From assembly GCF_019061185.1 (NCBI RefSeq), contig NZ_JAHQZU010000004.1, positions 124,001 through 188,000 on the forward strand: 64,000 bases of DNA, in the 5' to 3' direction. Below the pieces are notes generated by a model that saw only the letters and a program-made list of their open reading frames with translations, was not told where the DNA came from and searched no databases. The stretch is from Paracoccus sp. Z118 (GTDB lineage Bacteria > Pseudomonadota > Alphaproteobacteria > Rhodobacterales > Rhodobacteraceae). Each line of letters opens with the position of its first letter. The stretch's first letter is position 1. This document shows positions 34,853 through 43,177 of the stretch, piece after piece. Both the position numbers and the translations under genes were made by a program.

Positions 34853-35445
34853 GCCGTGACCCGCAGCCAGTCGCGCATCCGCGTCTCGGGATCGGAATGA
34901 AGCGTGATGTCCGTCACGGCCGACACCATGTCGGCGCCTGCGGCGAGCGCGGCTTCCGCCCGCTCGACCGTCACCCCGCCGATGGCGACCAGCGGCACGT
35001 CGCCCACGCGGCGTTTCCAGTCCGTCACCCGCTCCAGCCCCTGCGGGGCCCACGGCATCTTCTTCAGGATCGTCGGCCAGACCGGCCCGAGCGCGACGTA
35101 ATCCGGGCGCACCGACAGCGCGCGCTCCAGTTCGGCGTCGTCGTGGGTCGAGACGCCCAGCCGCAGCCCGGCGGCGCGGATCGCGGGCAGGTCGGCGCTG
35201 TCCAGATCCTCCTGCCCCAGATGCAGCCAGTCGCAGCCAAGCTCGATGGCGAGCCGCCAGTGGTCGTTGACGACGAGGATCGCGCCGGCGTTCCGGGTGA
35301 GGTCGCGGGCGCGGGCGATCTCGGCCCGCAGCGCCGCCTCATCCGCGTCCTTGATGCGGAGCTGCACCATGCGGACGCCGACGGACAGGGCGCGCCCGAT
35401 CCAGTCGGCGCTGTCGAAGACCGGGTAGAAGCGGGGCAGGGTCAT
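34849..35445 (-). CDS. thiE: thiamine phosphate synthase
   Basis: 198 residues; joins HMP-pyrophosphate and thiazole phosphate. TIM-barrel motifs are VRMVQLRIKD, ILVVNDHWRLA, WLHLGQEDLD, VSTHDDAELE, YVALGPVWPT and VAIGGVTVERAEAALAAGADMVSAV. The ATG at 35445 starts the conserved part. A second candidate ATG at 35532 overlaps the thiG stop (ATGA) and would add 29 residues translated from repeat copy B; that start has the better coupling, the shorter one the better homology. Ends overlapping thiF. Confidence 0.88.
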   Translation of the reverse strand: MTLPRFYPVFDSADWIGRALSVGVRMVQLRIKDADEAALRAEIARARDLTRNAGAILVVNDHWRLAIELGCDWLHLGQEDLDSADLPAIRAAGLRLGVSTHDDAELERALSVRPDYVALGPVWPTILKKMPWAPQGLERVTDWKRRVGDVPLVAIGGVTVERAEAALAAGADMVSAVTDITLHSDPETRMRDWLRVTA

Positions 35446-35470
35446 CGGGCGGCTTTCGCGATCGGCGCCG

Positions 35471-35525
35471 GGCCGGGGGTTTTCCACCCCCGGAACCCCC
35501 GGAGGATATTTCCGCGAAGAAGAAA
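35471..35525 (+). repeat. GC-rich dispersed repeat, copy B (thiG/thiE junction)
   Basis: Runs GGCCGGGGGTTTTCCACCCC, then CGGAACCCCCGGAGGATATT, then TCCGCGAAGAAGAAA. It is the inverted partner of copy A, 640 bases away. The hairpin GGGGGTTTTCCACCCCC is visible. In this orientation the minus strand is open in the frame of thiE. Confidence 0.8.
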
Positions 35526-35528
35526 GGT

Positions 35529-36293
35529 TCATGAGAGGAACGCCTTGCCGATCACGGGGGTGGAGGGGACGGCCATCTCGCGCGGCTCCATCGGGTCGGC
35601 GAGGAAGGCGGCGCGGCCCGCCTCGGCCGCCTGCGCCATCGCGCGGGCCATCGCTGCCGGGTCGCCCGCCTTGGCCACGGCGGTGTTCAGCAGGACGGCG
35701 TCGAAACCCAGTTCCATCGCCGCCGCCGCGTGGCTGGGCAGGCCGATCCCCGCATCCACGACCAGCGGCACGTCGGGAAAGGCCGCCCGCAGCGCCTTCA
35801 GCCCGTGCGGGTTGCTCAGGCCGAGTCCCGAGCCGATCGGCGCGCCCCACGGCATCAGCACCTCGCAGCCGGCGTCGAGCAGACGGCCGCAGACCGACAG
35901 ATCCTCGGTGCAGTAGGGGAAGACCTTGAAGCCGTCTTCCGTCAGCGCGCGGGCGGCCTCGACCAGCTGGAAGACGTCCGGGGCGAGCAGGTCGGTGTGG
36001 CCGATCACCTCGAGCTTGATCCAGTCGGTGCCGAGCAGCTCGCGTGCCATCCGCGCGGTGGTGATCGCCTCGCGCGCGCTGTGGCAGCCGGCGGTGTTCG
36101 GCAGCAGGGGGACACCCAGCTCCTCCATCAGCCGCAGGAAGTCCTGCCCGCCGCCCGCCTCGCGGCGCAGGCTGACGGTGGCGATGCCGGCGCCCGAGGC
36201 GCGGAAGGCCTCGGCGAGGATCGCCGGGCTGGGATACTGCGCCGTGCCCAGCATCAGGGGCGAGGCGATTTCCGTGCCGTAGAAGACCGGCAT
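35529..36293 (-). CDS. thiG: thiazole synthase
   Basis: 254 residues; builds thiazole phosphate from DXP, dehydroglycine and ThiS-thiocarboxylate. Seen: [29 protein letters not shown], the Schiff-base Lys in [25 protein letters not shown] and [19 protein letters not shown]. The ATG at 36293 lies one base past the thiS stop; upstream in-frame Met is inside thiS. Dehydroglycine would come from glycine oxidase ThiO two genes upstream. Confidence 0.96.
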   Translation of the reverse strand: MPVFYGTEIASPLMLGTAQYPSPAILAEAFRASGAGIATVSLRREAGGGQDFLRLMEELGVPLLPNTAGCHSAREAITTARMARELLGTDWIKLEVIGHTDLLAPDVFQLVEAARALTEDGFKVFPYCTEDLSVCGRLLDAGCEVLMPWGAPIGSGLGLSNPHGLKALRAAFPDVPLVVDAGIGLPSHAAAAMELGFDAVLLNTAVAKAGDPAAMARAMAQAAEAGRAAFLADPMEPREMAVPSTPVIGKAFLS

Positions 36294-36294
36294 C

Positions 36295-36492
36295 TCAGCC
36301 GCCCTGCATCGGGGCGACGATTTCCAGCGCGTCGCCGGGGGTGACGGGCGTGGCATCGCGCGCGGCGGCGGGCACGAAGGCGCCGTTCAGCGCGGTCGCC
36401 ACGCGCGCCTCGGCCATGTCCAGCGCGGCCAGCGCCTCGGCCACCGTTGCCGCCTCGATCTCGCGCGGCTCACCGTTGATCGTCAGTTTCAT
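36295..36492 (-). CDS. thiS: sulfur carrier protein ThiS
   Basis: 65 residues, [20 protein letters not shown] at the start and the required Gly-Gly at the C-terminus. Ubiquitin-like carrier adenylated by ThiF and thiocarboxylated before giving sulfur to ThiG. The ATG at 36492 lies within the last 23 bases of thiO, so translation is coupled. Confidence 0.95.
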   Translation of the reverse strand: MKLTINGEPREIEAATVAEALAALDMAEARVATALNGAFVPAAARDATPVTPGDALEIVAPMQGG

Positions 36493-37456
36493 GCCAGAAC
36501 TCCCCCTTGGTGCCGTTCTCGATATGGTCGGCGATCTGCCGGGCGACGGCGGGCGCCAGCAGATAGCCGTGGCGGTAAAGGCCATTGGCGTAGAGGCGGT
36601 CCCCGGCCCGGCCGATCCTCGGCAGGTTGTCGGGGAAAGCCGGGCGGGCGTCGGCGCCGAGCTCGACGATCTCGGCCTCGCCGAAGGCCGGGTGCAGGGC
36701 GAAGGCGGCCGACAGCAGTTCCATGACCGAGCGGGCGGTGACCACCCCGCGCCGGTCGCTTTCGATCATCGTCGCGCCCAGCATGAAGACGCCGCCGCCG
36801 CGCGGGACGATGTAGATCGGCACACGCGGGTGCAGCAGCCGCACCGGGCGCGACAGCACCACATCGGGGCAGCGCAGCACCAGCATCTCGCCCCGGACGC
36901 CGCGCAGGTCCGGCACCGCATCGCGGGCGGCGAGGCCGCGGCAGTCGATGATCTCGCCCGCCGTTGGCGCATTCGGCTGCGCGGTGATGCCCTGCGCGGC
37001 GAGGCGTTGCTGCAACGCCTGCATTGCGCGGCGGGGGTCGAGATGCGCCTCGCGCCCGAAGAACAGGGCGCGGTCGAAGCGGCCGGCGAGGTCGGGCTCC
37101 AGCTCCGCGATGCGGGTGCCGTCGATCTGCTCGCAACCTTCCGTGCGGCGGGCGAAGCGGTCCAGTTCGCGCCGGTCCCGGCCCAGAGCGACGACGAGCG
37201 TTCCGTTGCGGACCACGCTGCCGGCGTTCTTTTCCCACCAGCCGATGGCGCCCTGGCCGTGGCGGAGGACGGCTTCCTCGGCGCTCTCGAACTCGCACCA
37301 GGGGGCGAGCATCCCGCCCGCCCACCACGAGCAGCCATGTGTGCCCGGCCCGCCCGCGGGATCGACCAGCGTGATCGGCACGCCCCGCGCGGCGAGTTCG
37401 GTGGCGACGGCGAGGCCCATGACACCGGCGCCGAGGATGATCTTCGGCGCGCTCAT
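36470..37456 (-). CDS. thiO: glycine oxidase ThiO (FAD-dependent)
   Basis: 328 residues of the DAO fold: IILGAGVMGLAVATELAARG for FAD, SWWAGGMLAPWCEFES, and the C-terminal GLYRHGYLLAPAVARQIAD. Oxidises glycine to iminoacetate for the thiazole ring, the aerobic alternative to ThiH. The ATG at 37456 overlaps the thiD stop as ATGA; a Met three codons earlier is less likely. Confidence 0.93.
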   Translation of the reverse strand: MSAPKIILGAGVMGLAVATELAARGVPITLVDPAGGPGTHGCSWWAGGMLAPWCEFESAEEAVLRHGQGAIGWWEKNAGSVVRNGTLVVALGRDRRELDRFARRTEGCEQIDGTRIAELEPDLAGRFDRALFFGREAHLDPRRAMQALQQRLAAQGITAQPNAPTAGEIIDCRGLAARDAVPDLRGVRGEMLVLRCPDVVLSRPVRLLHPRVPIYIVPRGGGVFMLGATMIESDRRGVVTARSVMELLSAAFALHPAFGEAEIVELGADARPAFPDNLPRIGRAGDRLYANGLYRHGYLLAPAVARQIADHIENGTKGEFWHETDDQR

Positions 37457-38247
37457 GCCGGCCACCAGTGGTGGAAGTGATGCACCGGGCCGTGGCCCGC
37501 GCCGATGGTCAGCCGGTCGGCGGCGACGATTGCGCCGTGCAGCCAGCCATGGGCGGCCGACACGGCCTCGGGCACGGACATGCCCTTCGCCAGACCTGCC
37601 GCGATGCCCGACGACAGCGAGCAGCCGGTGCCGTGGGTGTTGCGGGTGAGGATGCGCGGCGCGGAGAAGTCATGCCGCGCCGGGCCGATCAGGCGGTCGG
37701 TGCAGATCGCGCCTTCGGCATGGCCGCCCTTCATCAGCACCCATTCGGCCCCCATCGCCCGCAACGCCTGGCCCTGAGCGACGGCTTCGCCCTCGTCGGT
37801 GACGGGCCTGCGGCCGAGAAGGCGGGCGGCTTCGGGCAGGTTCGGGGTCAGGACAGTCGCGAGCGGCATGAGATGGTCCTGCAGCGCCGCGATGGCCGGT
37901 TCGTTGACCAGCAGGTCGCCGGTCTTGGCGACCATCACGGGGTCGAGGACCAGCGGCAGGCCCTTGCCCCGCAGCGCGTCCGCCACCGCCAGCGTTGCGT
38001 CCGCCGTGCCGAGCATCCCGATCTTGACCGCGCGTACGTCCAGATCGTCCAGCACCGCCCCGATCTGGGCGCGGATCATCGCGGGCGAGACGGCTTCGAC
38101 CATCGTCACGGCGCGGGTGTTCTGCGCGGTGATCGCGGTCAGCACGCTCGCGCCATAGACGCCGAGCGCCGAGAAGGTCTTGAGGTCGGCCTGGATGCCG
38201 GCCCCGCCGCCGCTGTCCGATCCCGCAATGGTCAGCGCAATCGCCAT
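37453..38247 (-). CDS. thiD: hydroxymethylpyrimidine/phosphomethylpyrimidine kinase
   Basis: 264 residues, ribokinase fold. [20 protein letters not shown] at the N-terminus, [22 protein letters not shown] and the active site [18 protein letters not shown] are diagnostic. Phosphorylates HMP twice for thiamine synthesis or salvage. The ATG at 38247 follows GGGGGAAG; it is the first gene after the TPP riboswitch. thiC is not in this operon. Confidence 0.96.
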   Translation of the reverse strand: MAIALTIAGSDSGGGAGIQADLKTFSALGVYGASVLTAITAQNTRAVTMVEAVSPAMIRAQIGAVLDDLDVRAVKIGMLGTADATLAVADALRGKGLPLVLDPVMVAKTGDLLVNEPAIAALQDHLMPLATVLTPNLPEAARLLGRRPVTDEGEAVAQGQALRAMGAEWVLMKGGHAEGAICTDRLIGPARHDFSAPRILTRNTHGTGCSLSSGIAAGLAKGMSVPEAVSAAHGWLHGAIVAADRLTIGAGHGPVHHFHHWWPA

Positions 38248-38314
38248 GTCTTCCCCCACAAGAGAGGCCACGCATGTGCGAAGGGGGGGAACCGCGGCAA
38301 AGCGGATTGGCCCG

Positions 38315-38412
38315 TTCCCTACGCCGGCATGACCCGGATCAGGTTCGGTGGGTGCTGTGCCTTGCACATCTCAGCCCCGCGCGGGGCGCCCCAACGAGCG
38401 TTCAGGGGAGCC
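38315..38412 (-). promoter_or_regulatory. TPP riboswitch (THI element)
   Basis: On the minus strand, about 70 bases before thiD: the P1/P2 entry GCTCCCCTGAACGC, the conserved GGGCTGAGATG, the ACCCACCGAACCTGATCC stretch and the close TCATGCCGGCGTAGGGAA. These are the classic pyrimidine- and pyrophosphate-sensing elements. When TPP is high, expression of thiD-O-S-G-E-F should fall. No terminator hairpin is evident between it and thiD, so control of translation start is more likely. Confidence 0.95.
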
Positions 38413-38518
38413 TAGCCGTGCGGAGGCGGGCCTGCAAGCCCGTGCGGCGGGCGGCGCCGTTGCGGTCGGCTTCGACATGCGCCAATCTTGCGGCGTCTCG
38501 CCCTCAGCAGGAGCCGCC

Positions 38519-39343
38519 ATGACCATCCGAAGCATCCTCACGACCTATGTCGATAATGGTGGCGGGGACAGCGCCACGCGGATGGCGATCCAGATGGCGC
38601 AGAAATACGACGCGCACCTGACCGCCGCCGTCTGGCAACCGCCGAACCCGCTGCGCGCCCGCGCCGGCCGCATGATGACGCGCGAGATCGACGAAGTGCT
38701 GGACCGGGCACGAGCCGAGTTCGTGCGCGAACGCCGCGACGCCTTCATGGAGCGGGCGGCTGCGGCCGGGGTGCAGGACCGCGCCGCGTTCCTCGATCTG
38801 ACTGCGCGGCGGGGGCAGAGCATTTCCGAGGTAGCGCGCGGCCACGATGTCGTCGTGATGGGCGGCGGCCCCGATGTCGGCGAGGGCGACCGCTTCGGCG
38901 TGCGCCCCGATGTCGTCGCCCTGCGCAGCGGCCGTCCGGTCCTGCTGGTGCAGCCGGGCTACGCCGCCGAGCGGATCGTGGAGACTGCGGTGGTGGCGTG
39001 GGACGGCAAGCGCGCGGCGGCGCGGGCGCTGGGGGATGCGATGCACATCCTCGGCACGAAGGAGCGCGTGATGCTGCTGGCGATCGGCGAGGGGCAGGCG
39101 CCCGCGCATCTGGACGCGACGCTGCGACTTCTGTCGCTGCACGGGATCGACGCGCAGGCGGAGCTTCATCCCGAGGGGCCGGGCGGAATCGGGCAGACGA
39201 TCCTCGACGCCTGCGCGCGGCAGCAGGCGGGGCTGCTGGTGATGGGGGCCTACGAGCACAGCAAGTTCTCCGAGGACCTGCTGGGCGGCGTGACCCGGCA
39301 TATCCTGGAGAACGCGAACCTTCCGGTGCTGATGTCGCATTGA
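38519..39343 (+). CDS. universal stress protein (two-domain UspA family)
   Basis: 274 residues. Two USP-like halves: an incomplete first domain (IRSILTTYVDNGGGDSATRM to VLLVQPGY) and a second with VVAWDGKRAAARAL and the ATP-type ending LLVMGAYEHSKFSEDLLGGVTRHILENANLPVLMSH. The ATG at 38519 has AGGAG upstream. Divergent from the thiD riboswitch; single gene. I saw no clear EcfG promoter in front of it. Confidence 0.88.
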   Translation: MTIRSILTTYVDNGGGDSATRMAIQMAQKYDAHLTAAVWQPPNPLRARAGRMMTREIDEVLDRARAEFVRERRDAFMERAAAAGVQDRAAFLDLTARRGQSISEVARGHDVVVMGGGPDVGEGDRFGVRPDVVALRSGRPVLLVQPGYAAERIVETAVVAWDGKRAAARALGDAMHILGTKERVMLLAIGEGQAPAHLDATLRLLSLHGIDAQAELHPEGPGGIGQTILDACARQQAGLLVMGAYEHSKFSEDLLGGVTRHILENANLPVLMSH

Positions 39344-39710
39344 GCGGGGGGCCGTTCCGCTCGAATCCGTCGTGAGTAGTGCGTGAGCAACCGAACGCGG
39401 TTGACCGCCCGATTGAGTGGTCATCCGGGCTGACCTTCGCCCGCGACACCGCTTGGTCCCGACCAGTGCTGAACACGGCCATGCAGTTCCCCCGGTCCGC
39501 CCAAAGCGGACCGGGGCGCGCCCGCACGCCCCTTGGCGGGCGCGTTCGCGCCCACCCGTGCGGGCGCGTCCCTCTGTCGTGCTGGCCTTGATGGACCGCC
39601 CGGAAACGGACTCGTGGCCCGTTTCCTCTAGCGGGAATGCACCGGTGGCCGTGTGACGAGCCGCCGCAACAGGCGGCAGTGTCGCCCTCAAGCCGCGATT
39701 GCCAGGCTCC
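39344..39710. other. gene-free, hairpin-rich intergenic stretch
   Basis: 367 bases between the stress protein and aconitase stops. No convincing gene on either strand. It holds an 11-pair perfect hairpin CCCCGGTCCGC/GCGGACCGGGG (39490-39516), closely followed by overlapping arms CGCGCCCGC/GCGGGCGCG and GCGCCC/GGGCGC up to about 39570. There is no T-run after them, so a plain intrinsic terminator is unlikely. It could be a decayed gene, a repeat or a structured RNA. Confidence 0.5.
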
Positions 39711-42284
39711 CTAACGCCTCCCCGCCATCAGCCGCTTCAGGATCAGCGGCAGCAGCCCGGCCTGGCGCAGCGTCTCGACCTCCAGCGTCGTCTCGATCGC
39801 GGCGGTGGCGGTGAACGCCTCGCTGCGGCCATCCGCGCGGGTGATGCGCACGGGCACTTCGCTGCGCGGGGCGATGCGGGCGGGGTCGGCGTCGATATGG
39901 ATCAGGTCATCCACGCTCAGCCGCAGCGTGTCGGGCGATACCCCCGCCGGCAGGCGCAGCGGCAGGACGCCCATGCCGATCAGGTTGGCGCGGTGGATGC
40001 GCTCGAAGCTGACCGCCAGCACCGCGCGCGCGCCCAGCAGCGCCGCGCCCTTGGCGGCCCAGTCGCGGGACGAACCCATGCCGTAGCGTTCCCCCGCGAC
40101 GATCACGACCGGCTCCCCCGCCCCGCTATACCGCGCCGCCGCCTGATACAGCGGCAGCGTCTCGCCATCCGGCAGGATCGTGGCGCCGGGCGGGATGCCG
40201 TCCGCCAGCAGGTTGCGGACGTTGCGGTTGGTGTAGAGGCCGCGCAGCATCACCTCCCAGTTGCCCCGGCGCGAGGAGAAGACGTTGAGATCGCGCGGGT
40301 TCTCGCCGCGTTCGGTCAGCCATTGGCCCGCGTCGCCCGCCGCCGGGATCGCCCCGGCGGGCGAGATGTGGTCGGTGGTGATGTCGTCGCCCAGCACCAG
40401 CAGCGGGCGGGCGATGTAGCTGCCCAGCCGCGTGCCCTCGCCGAAGGCTGCAAAGGGCGGGCGGCGGATATAGGTGGACGCCTCGTCCCACGGGAACAGC
40501 GGCGTCGTCGGCGCGTCGAGATCGGCCCAGAGGCGGCTCGCCTCGGCCTCGCCATAGGCCTGCGCGAAGTCGCCGGGGTCGATGGCGGCGGCCAGCGCGG
40601 CATCGATCTCGGCCCCGGTGGGCCATAGGTCGGACAGCCGCACGCCCGGCGCGATTTCGTCGCGCAGGATGTCGCGTTCGACGTCGCCCGCTAAGGCGAA
40701 GGCCACGACCAGCGGCGGCGAGGCGAGAAAGCCCGCCTCAAGCTGCGGATGCACGCGGCCGGGGAAGTTGCGGTTGCCGGACAGGACCGCCGTTTGCAGC
40801 CGCCCTTCCGCCATCGCTTCCTGCGAGAGCGGGGTCAGGTCGCCGGAGTTGCCGATGCAGGTCGTGCAGCCGAAGCCGACGATGCCGAAGCCGACCGCCT
40901 CCAGATCGGGCAGCAGGCCCGAGCGGCGCAGATAGCGTTCCGCGGTGGGCGAGCCGGGCGCGAGCGAGGTCTTGACCCATGCGGGCGGCGTCAGCCCCCG
41001 CTCGCGCGCCTTGCGGGCGACCAGCCCGGCGGCGATCAGCAGGCGCGGGTCGGTGGTGTTGGTGCAGCTGGTGATGGCGGCGATGGCGACCGCCCCGTCG
41101 GGCACCTCGTCCGCTGGGAACTGGCGGGGGGCGCCGCCGCGCACTTCGGCGGCACCTGCCGCGATGGCCGAGGCGGGCAGGCGGTCCTGCGGGCGGCGGG
41201 GGCCGGCGACGCTGACTTCGACCGTGGACAGGTCCAGTTCGACGATCTGCGAGAAGATCGGGATTTCCTCGGGGTCGAACCACAAGCCTTGGCGGCGGCA
41301 GTAGGTTTCCACCCGCTCGATCAATTCCGGCTTGCGCCCCGTGGCGGCGAGATAATCCAGCACCCCCCGATCCACCGGGAAGAAGCCGGTATTGCCGCCG
41401 AACTCGGGCGTCATGTTGGCGATCACCGCGCGGTCCCCGGCGGACAGCGTGGACAGGCCGGGCCCGAAGAACTCGACGAAGCGGTCGGATAGGTCGATCC
41501 GGCGCAGATGCTCGGTCACGGTCAATGCGAGGTCGGTGGCGGTCACGCCCTCGCGCAAGCGCCCGGTCAGCCGCATCCCCACGACATCCGGCACGCGCAG
41601 CATCACCGGCATCCCGAAGAACACGCTCTCCGCCTCGATCCCGCCGACGCCCCATGCCAGAACGCCGATGCCGTTGATCATCGGCGTGTGGCTGTCGGTG
41701 CCGATCATCGCGTCGGGCATCAGCCAGCCGTCGCGTGCTTCGACCACCGTAGCCAGCCGTTCGAGGTTCAGCGTGTGCATGATCCCGGTGCCCGGCGGAT
41801 GCACGCGGAACTGGTCCAGCGTGGCCGTCGCCCATTTCATGAACCGATACCGCTCGCCGTTCCGCCGGTATTCGTTCGCCAGATTGCGCTGCATCGCGCC
41901 CGGCCCGCCGAAGAAATCCACCGCGAGCGAGTGGTCGGTGGACACGTCCACCGGCAGCACCGGATTAAGCAGCTTCGGATCGAACCCCGCCTCGGCCAGC
42001 GTCGAGCGCATCCCGGCGATGTCCACCAGCGCCGGGCCGCAGGTCGTGTCGTGCATCAGGACGCGCACCGGCAGGAACGGGATCTCCGCCTCAGACGGGC
42101 CGTCCAGCGCCGCGAGGATTGCGCGCCGCGCCGCCGCCGCATCATCTCCGCCCGCGCGCAGGACGTTCTCCAGCAGGATTCGGTGGATATGCGGCATCCG
42201 GTGCAGCCGCCCATCGGCAGCGGCGGGCAGGTCGATGATCCGGTGGCTTTTGCCACCGATGGTCAGTTCAGTCGTGAAATCCAT
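39711..42284 (-). CDS. acnA: aconitate hydratase family protein (AcnA/AcnD type)
   Basis: 857 residues. [4Fe-4S] Cys are in TSCTNTTDP and GFGCTTCIGNSGD, and there is the aconitase swivel domain with GMGSSRDWAAKGAALLGARA. STDHSLAVDFFG and GTDSHTPMINGIGVLAWGVGGIEAE are typical of the IRP/AcnA branch. At 857 residues it is a little shorter than AcnA (about 890) and close to AcnD (about 865, 2-methyl-cis-aconitate formation). It ends a tctC-tctB-tctA-gntR-acn operon, suggesting use of imported tricarboxylates. No prpF, prpB or prpC is present. Confidence 0.85.
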   Translation of the reverse strand: MDFTTELTIGGKSHRIIDLPAAADGRLHRMPHIHRILLENVLRAGGDDAAAARRAILAALDGPSEAEIPFLPVRVLMHDTTCGPALVDIAGMRSTLAEAGFDPKLLNPVLPVDVSTDHSLAVDFFGGPGAMQRNLANEYRRNGERYRFMKWATATLDQFRVHPPGTGIMHTLNLERLATVVEARDGWLMPDAMIGTDSHTPMINGIGVLAWGVGGIEAESVFFGMPVMLRVPDVVGMRLTGRLREGVTATDLALTVTEHLRRIDLSDRFVEFFGPGLSTLSAGDRAVIANMTPEFGGNTGFFPVDRGVLDYLAATGRKPELIERVETYCRRQGLWFDPEEIPIFSQIVELDLSTVEVSVAGPRRPQDRLPASAIAAGAAEVRGGAPRQFPADEVPDGAVAIAAITSCTNTTDPRLLIAAGLVARKARERGLTPPAWVKTSLAPGSPTAERYLRRSGLLPDLEAVGFGIVGFGCTTCIGNSGDLTPLSQEAMAEGRLQTAVLSGNRNFPGRVHPQLEAGFLASPPLVVAFALAGDVERDILRDEIAPGVRLSDLWPTGAEIDAALAAAIDPGDFAQAYGEAEASRLWADLDAPTTPLFPWDEASTYIRRPPFAAFGEGTRLGSYIARPLLVLGDDITTDHISPAGAIPAAGDAGQWLTERGENPRDLNVFSSRRGNWEVMLRGLYTNRNVRNLLADGIPPGATILPDGETLPLYQAAARYSGAGEPVVIVAGERYGMGSSRDWAAKGAALLGARAVLAVSFERIHRANLIGMGVLPLRLPAGVSPDTLRLSVDDLIHIDADPARIAPRSEVPVRITRADGRSEAFTATAAIETTLEVETLRQAGLLPLILKRLMAGRR

Positions 42285-42287
42285 CGG

Positions 42288-43166
42288 TCATTCCTGTCCG
42301 AGCGCCGCGGCCTTGGATCGCCCGGCGCCGGACACATGGGTGAACATGAAATCGGCCGCCTCGCGCATCCGGCCCGACTCGATCAGGTCGAGAAGCTGGA
42401 TATGCTCCCGCACCTGCTGCGGCAGGCGCGAGCGGTCGGCGGTGATGCGGTATTCGATCAGCCGCCGCAGCCGGTTGATCCGCAGCACCGCGTCCAGGAA
42501 GAACGCGTTGTTGGCGCAGCGGATCAGCATCTCGTGGAAGTCGATGTTCCGGGTGAAGATTTCAACCCGGCTCTCGTGCATGTAGCTGGTCAGCAGCGCC
42601 GTCTGCCGCTGCCGCGCGGCGGCGAACGCCTCGGGGTCGGGGCGGAAGCTGGGCAGCAGCAGCGCCTCGCGCTCGATCACCGCGCGGAAGGCGTAGGATT
42701 CGGCATAGGCATCGGCCGAGGTCAGGGTCTCGCGGAACTGCCAGCCATTGCCGGGCAGCCGCTCGATCCAGCCTTCGGATTCGATGAGCTGCAGCAGCGC
42801 CCGCATCCGCCCCCGCGGCAGGTCGTAATGGCGCATGAACTCGCTCTCGCTCAGGCGGTCGGGCAGGCGCGCGGCCAGCCGATCCTCGGCGATGCGGAAA
42901 TAGGCGGCGTCCTCGGCGTCCATGTCCGGCTTCGGCTCGGGCAGGTCGGCGGCGTCCCGATTGAGGAAGAAGCCCCGGTTCTCCTCGGACCGGACCAGCC
43001 CCCGCCGCTCGAGCTCGCGCAGGGCGCTGACCACGGGCGAGCGCGAGACGCGAAGCTGCGCGGCAAGCCGCTGCGCGGGCAGGTGCTGGCCGGCTTCCAT
43101 GCCCTCGGCGCGGGCATGGTCGAGAATCTGGGTCATGATCCGGGGGGCGAGACTCTGGCGGGCCAT
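42288..43166 (-). CDS. GntR-family transcriptional regulator (FadR/FCD type)
   Basis: 292 residues. A winged-helix domain is at about 10-70 (LPAQRLAAQLRVSRSPVVSALRELERRGLV). A second helical region follows and then an FCD-type ligand domain (RAVIEREALLL, NIDFHEMLIRCANNAFFLDAVLRINRLRRL) with candidate metal-binding His. It lies inside the tct-acn operon and probably responds to a tricarboxylate or a related acid; this is inferred from position. The stop is three bases from the aconitase ATG. Confidence 0.88.
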   Translation of the reverse strand: MARQSLAPRIMTQILDHARAEGMEAGQHLPAQRLAAQLRVSRSPVVSALRELERRGLVRSEENRGFFLNRDAADLPEPKPDMDAEDAAYFRIAEDRLAARLPDRLSESEFMRHYDLPRGRMRALLQLIESEGWIERLPGNGWQFRETLTSADAYAESYAFRAVIEREALLLPSFRPDPEAFAAARQRQTALLTSYMHESRVEIFTRNIDFHEMLIRCANNAFFLDAVLRINRLRRLIEYRITADRSRLPQQVREHIQLLDLIESGRMREAADFMFTHVSGAGRSKAAALGQE

Positions 43167-43177
43167 GCGCGTTCGGG

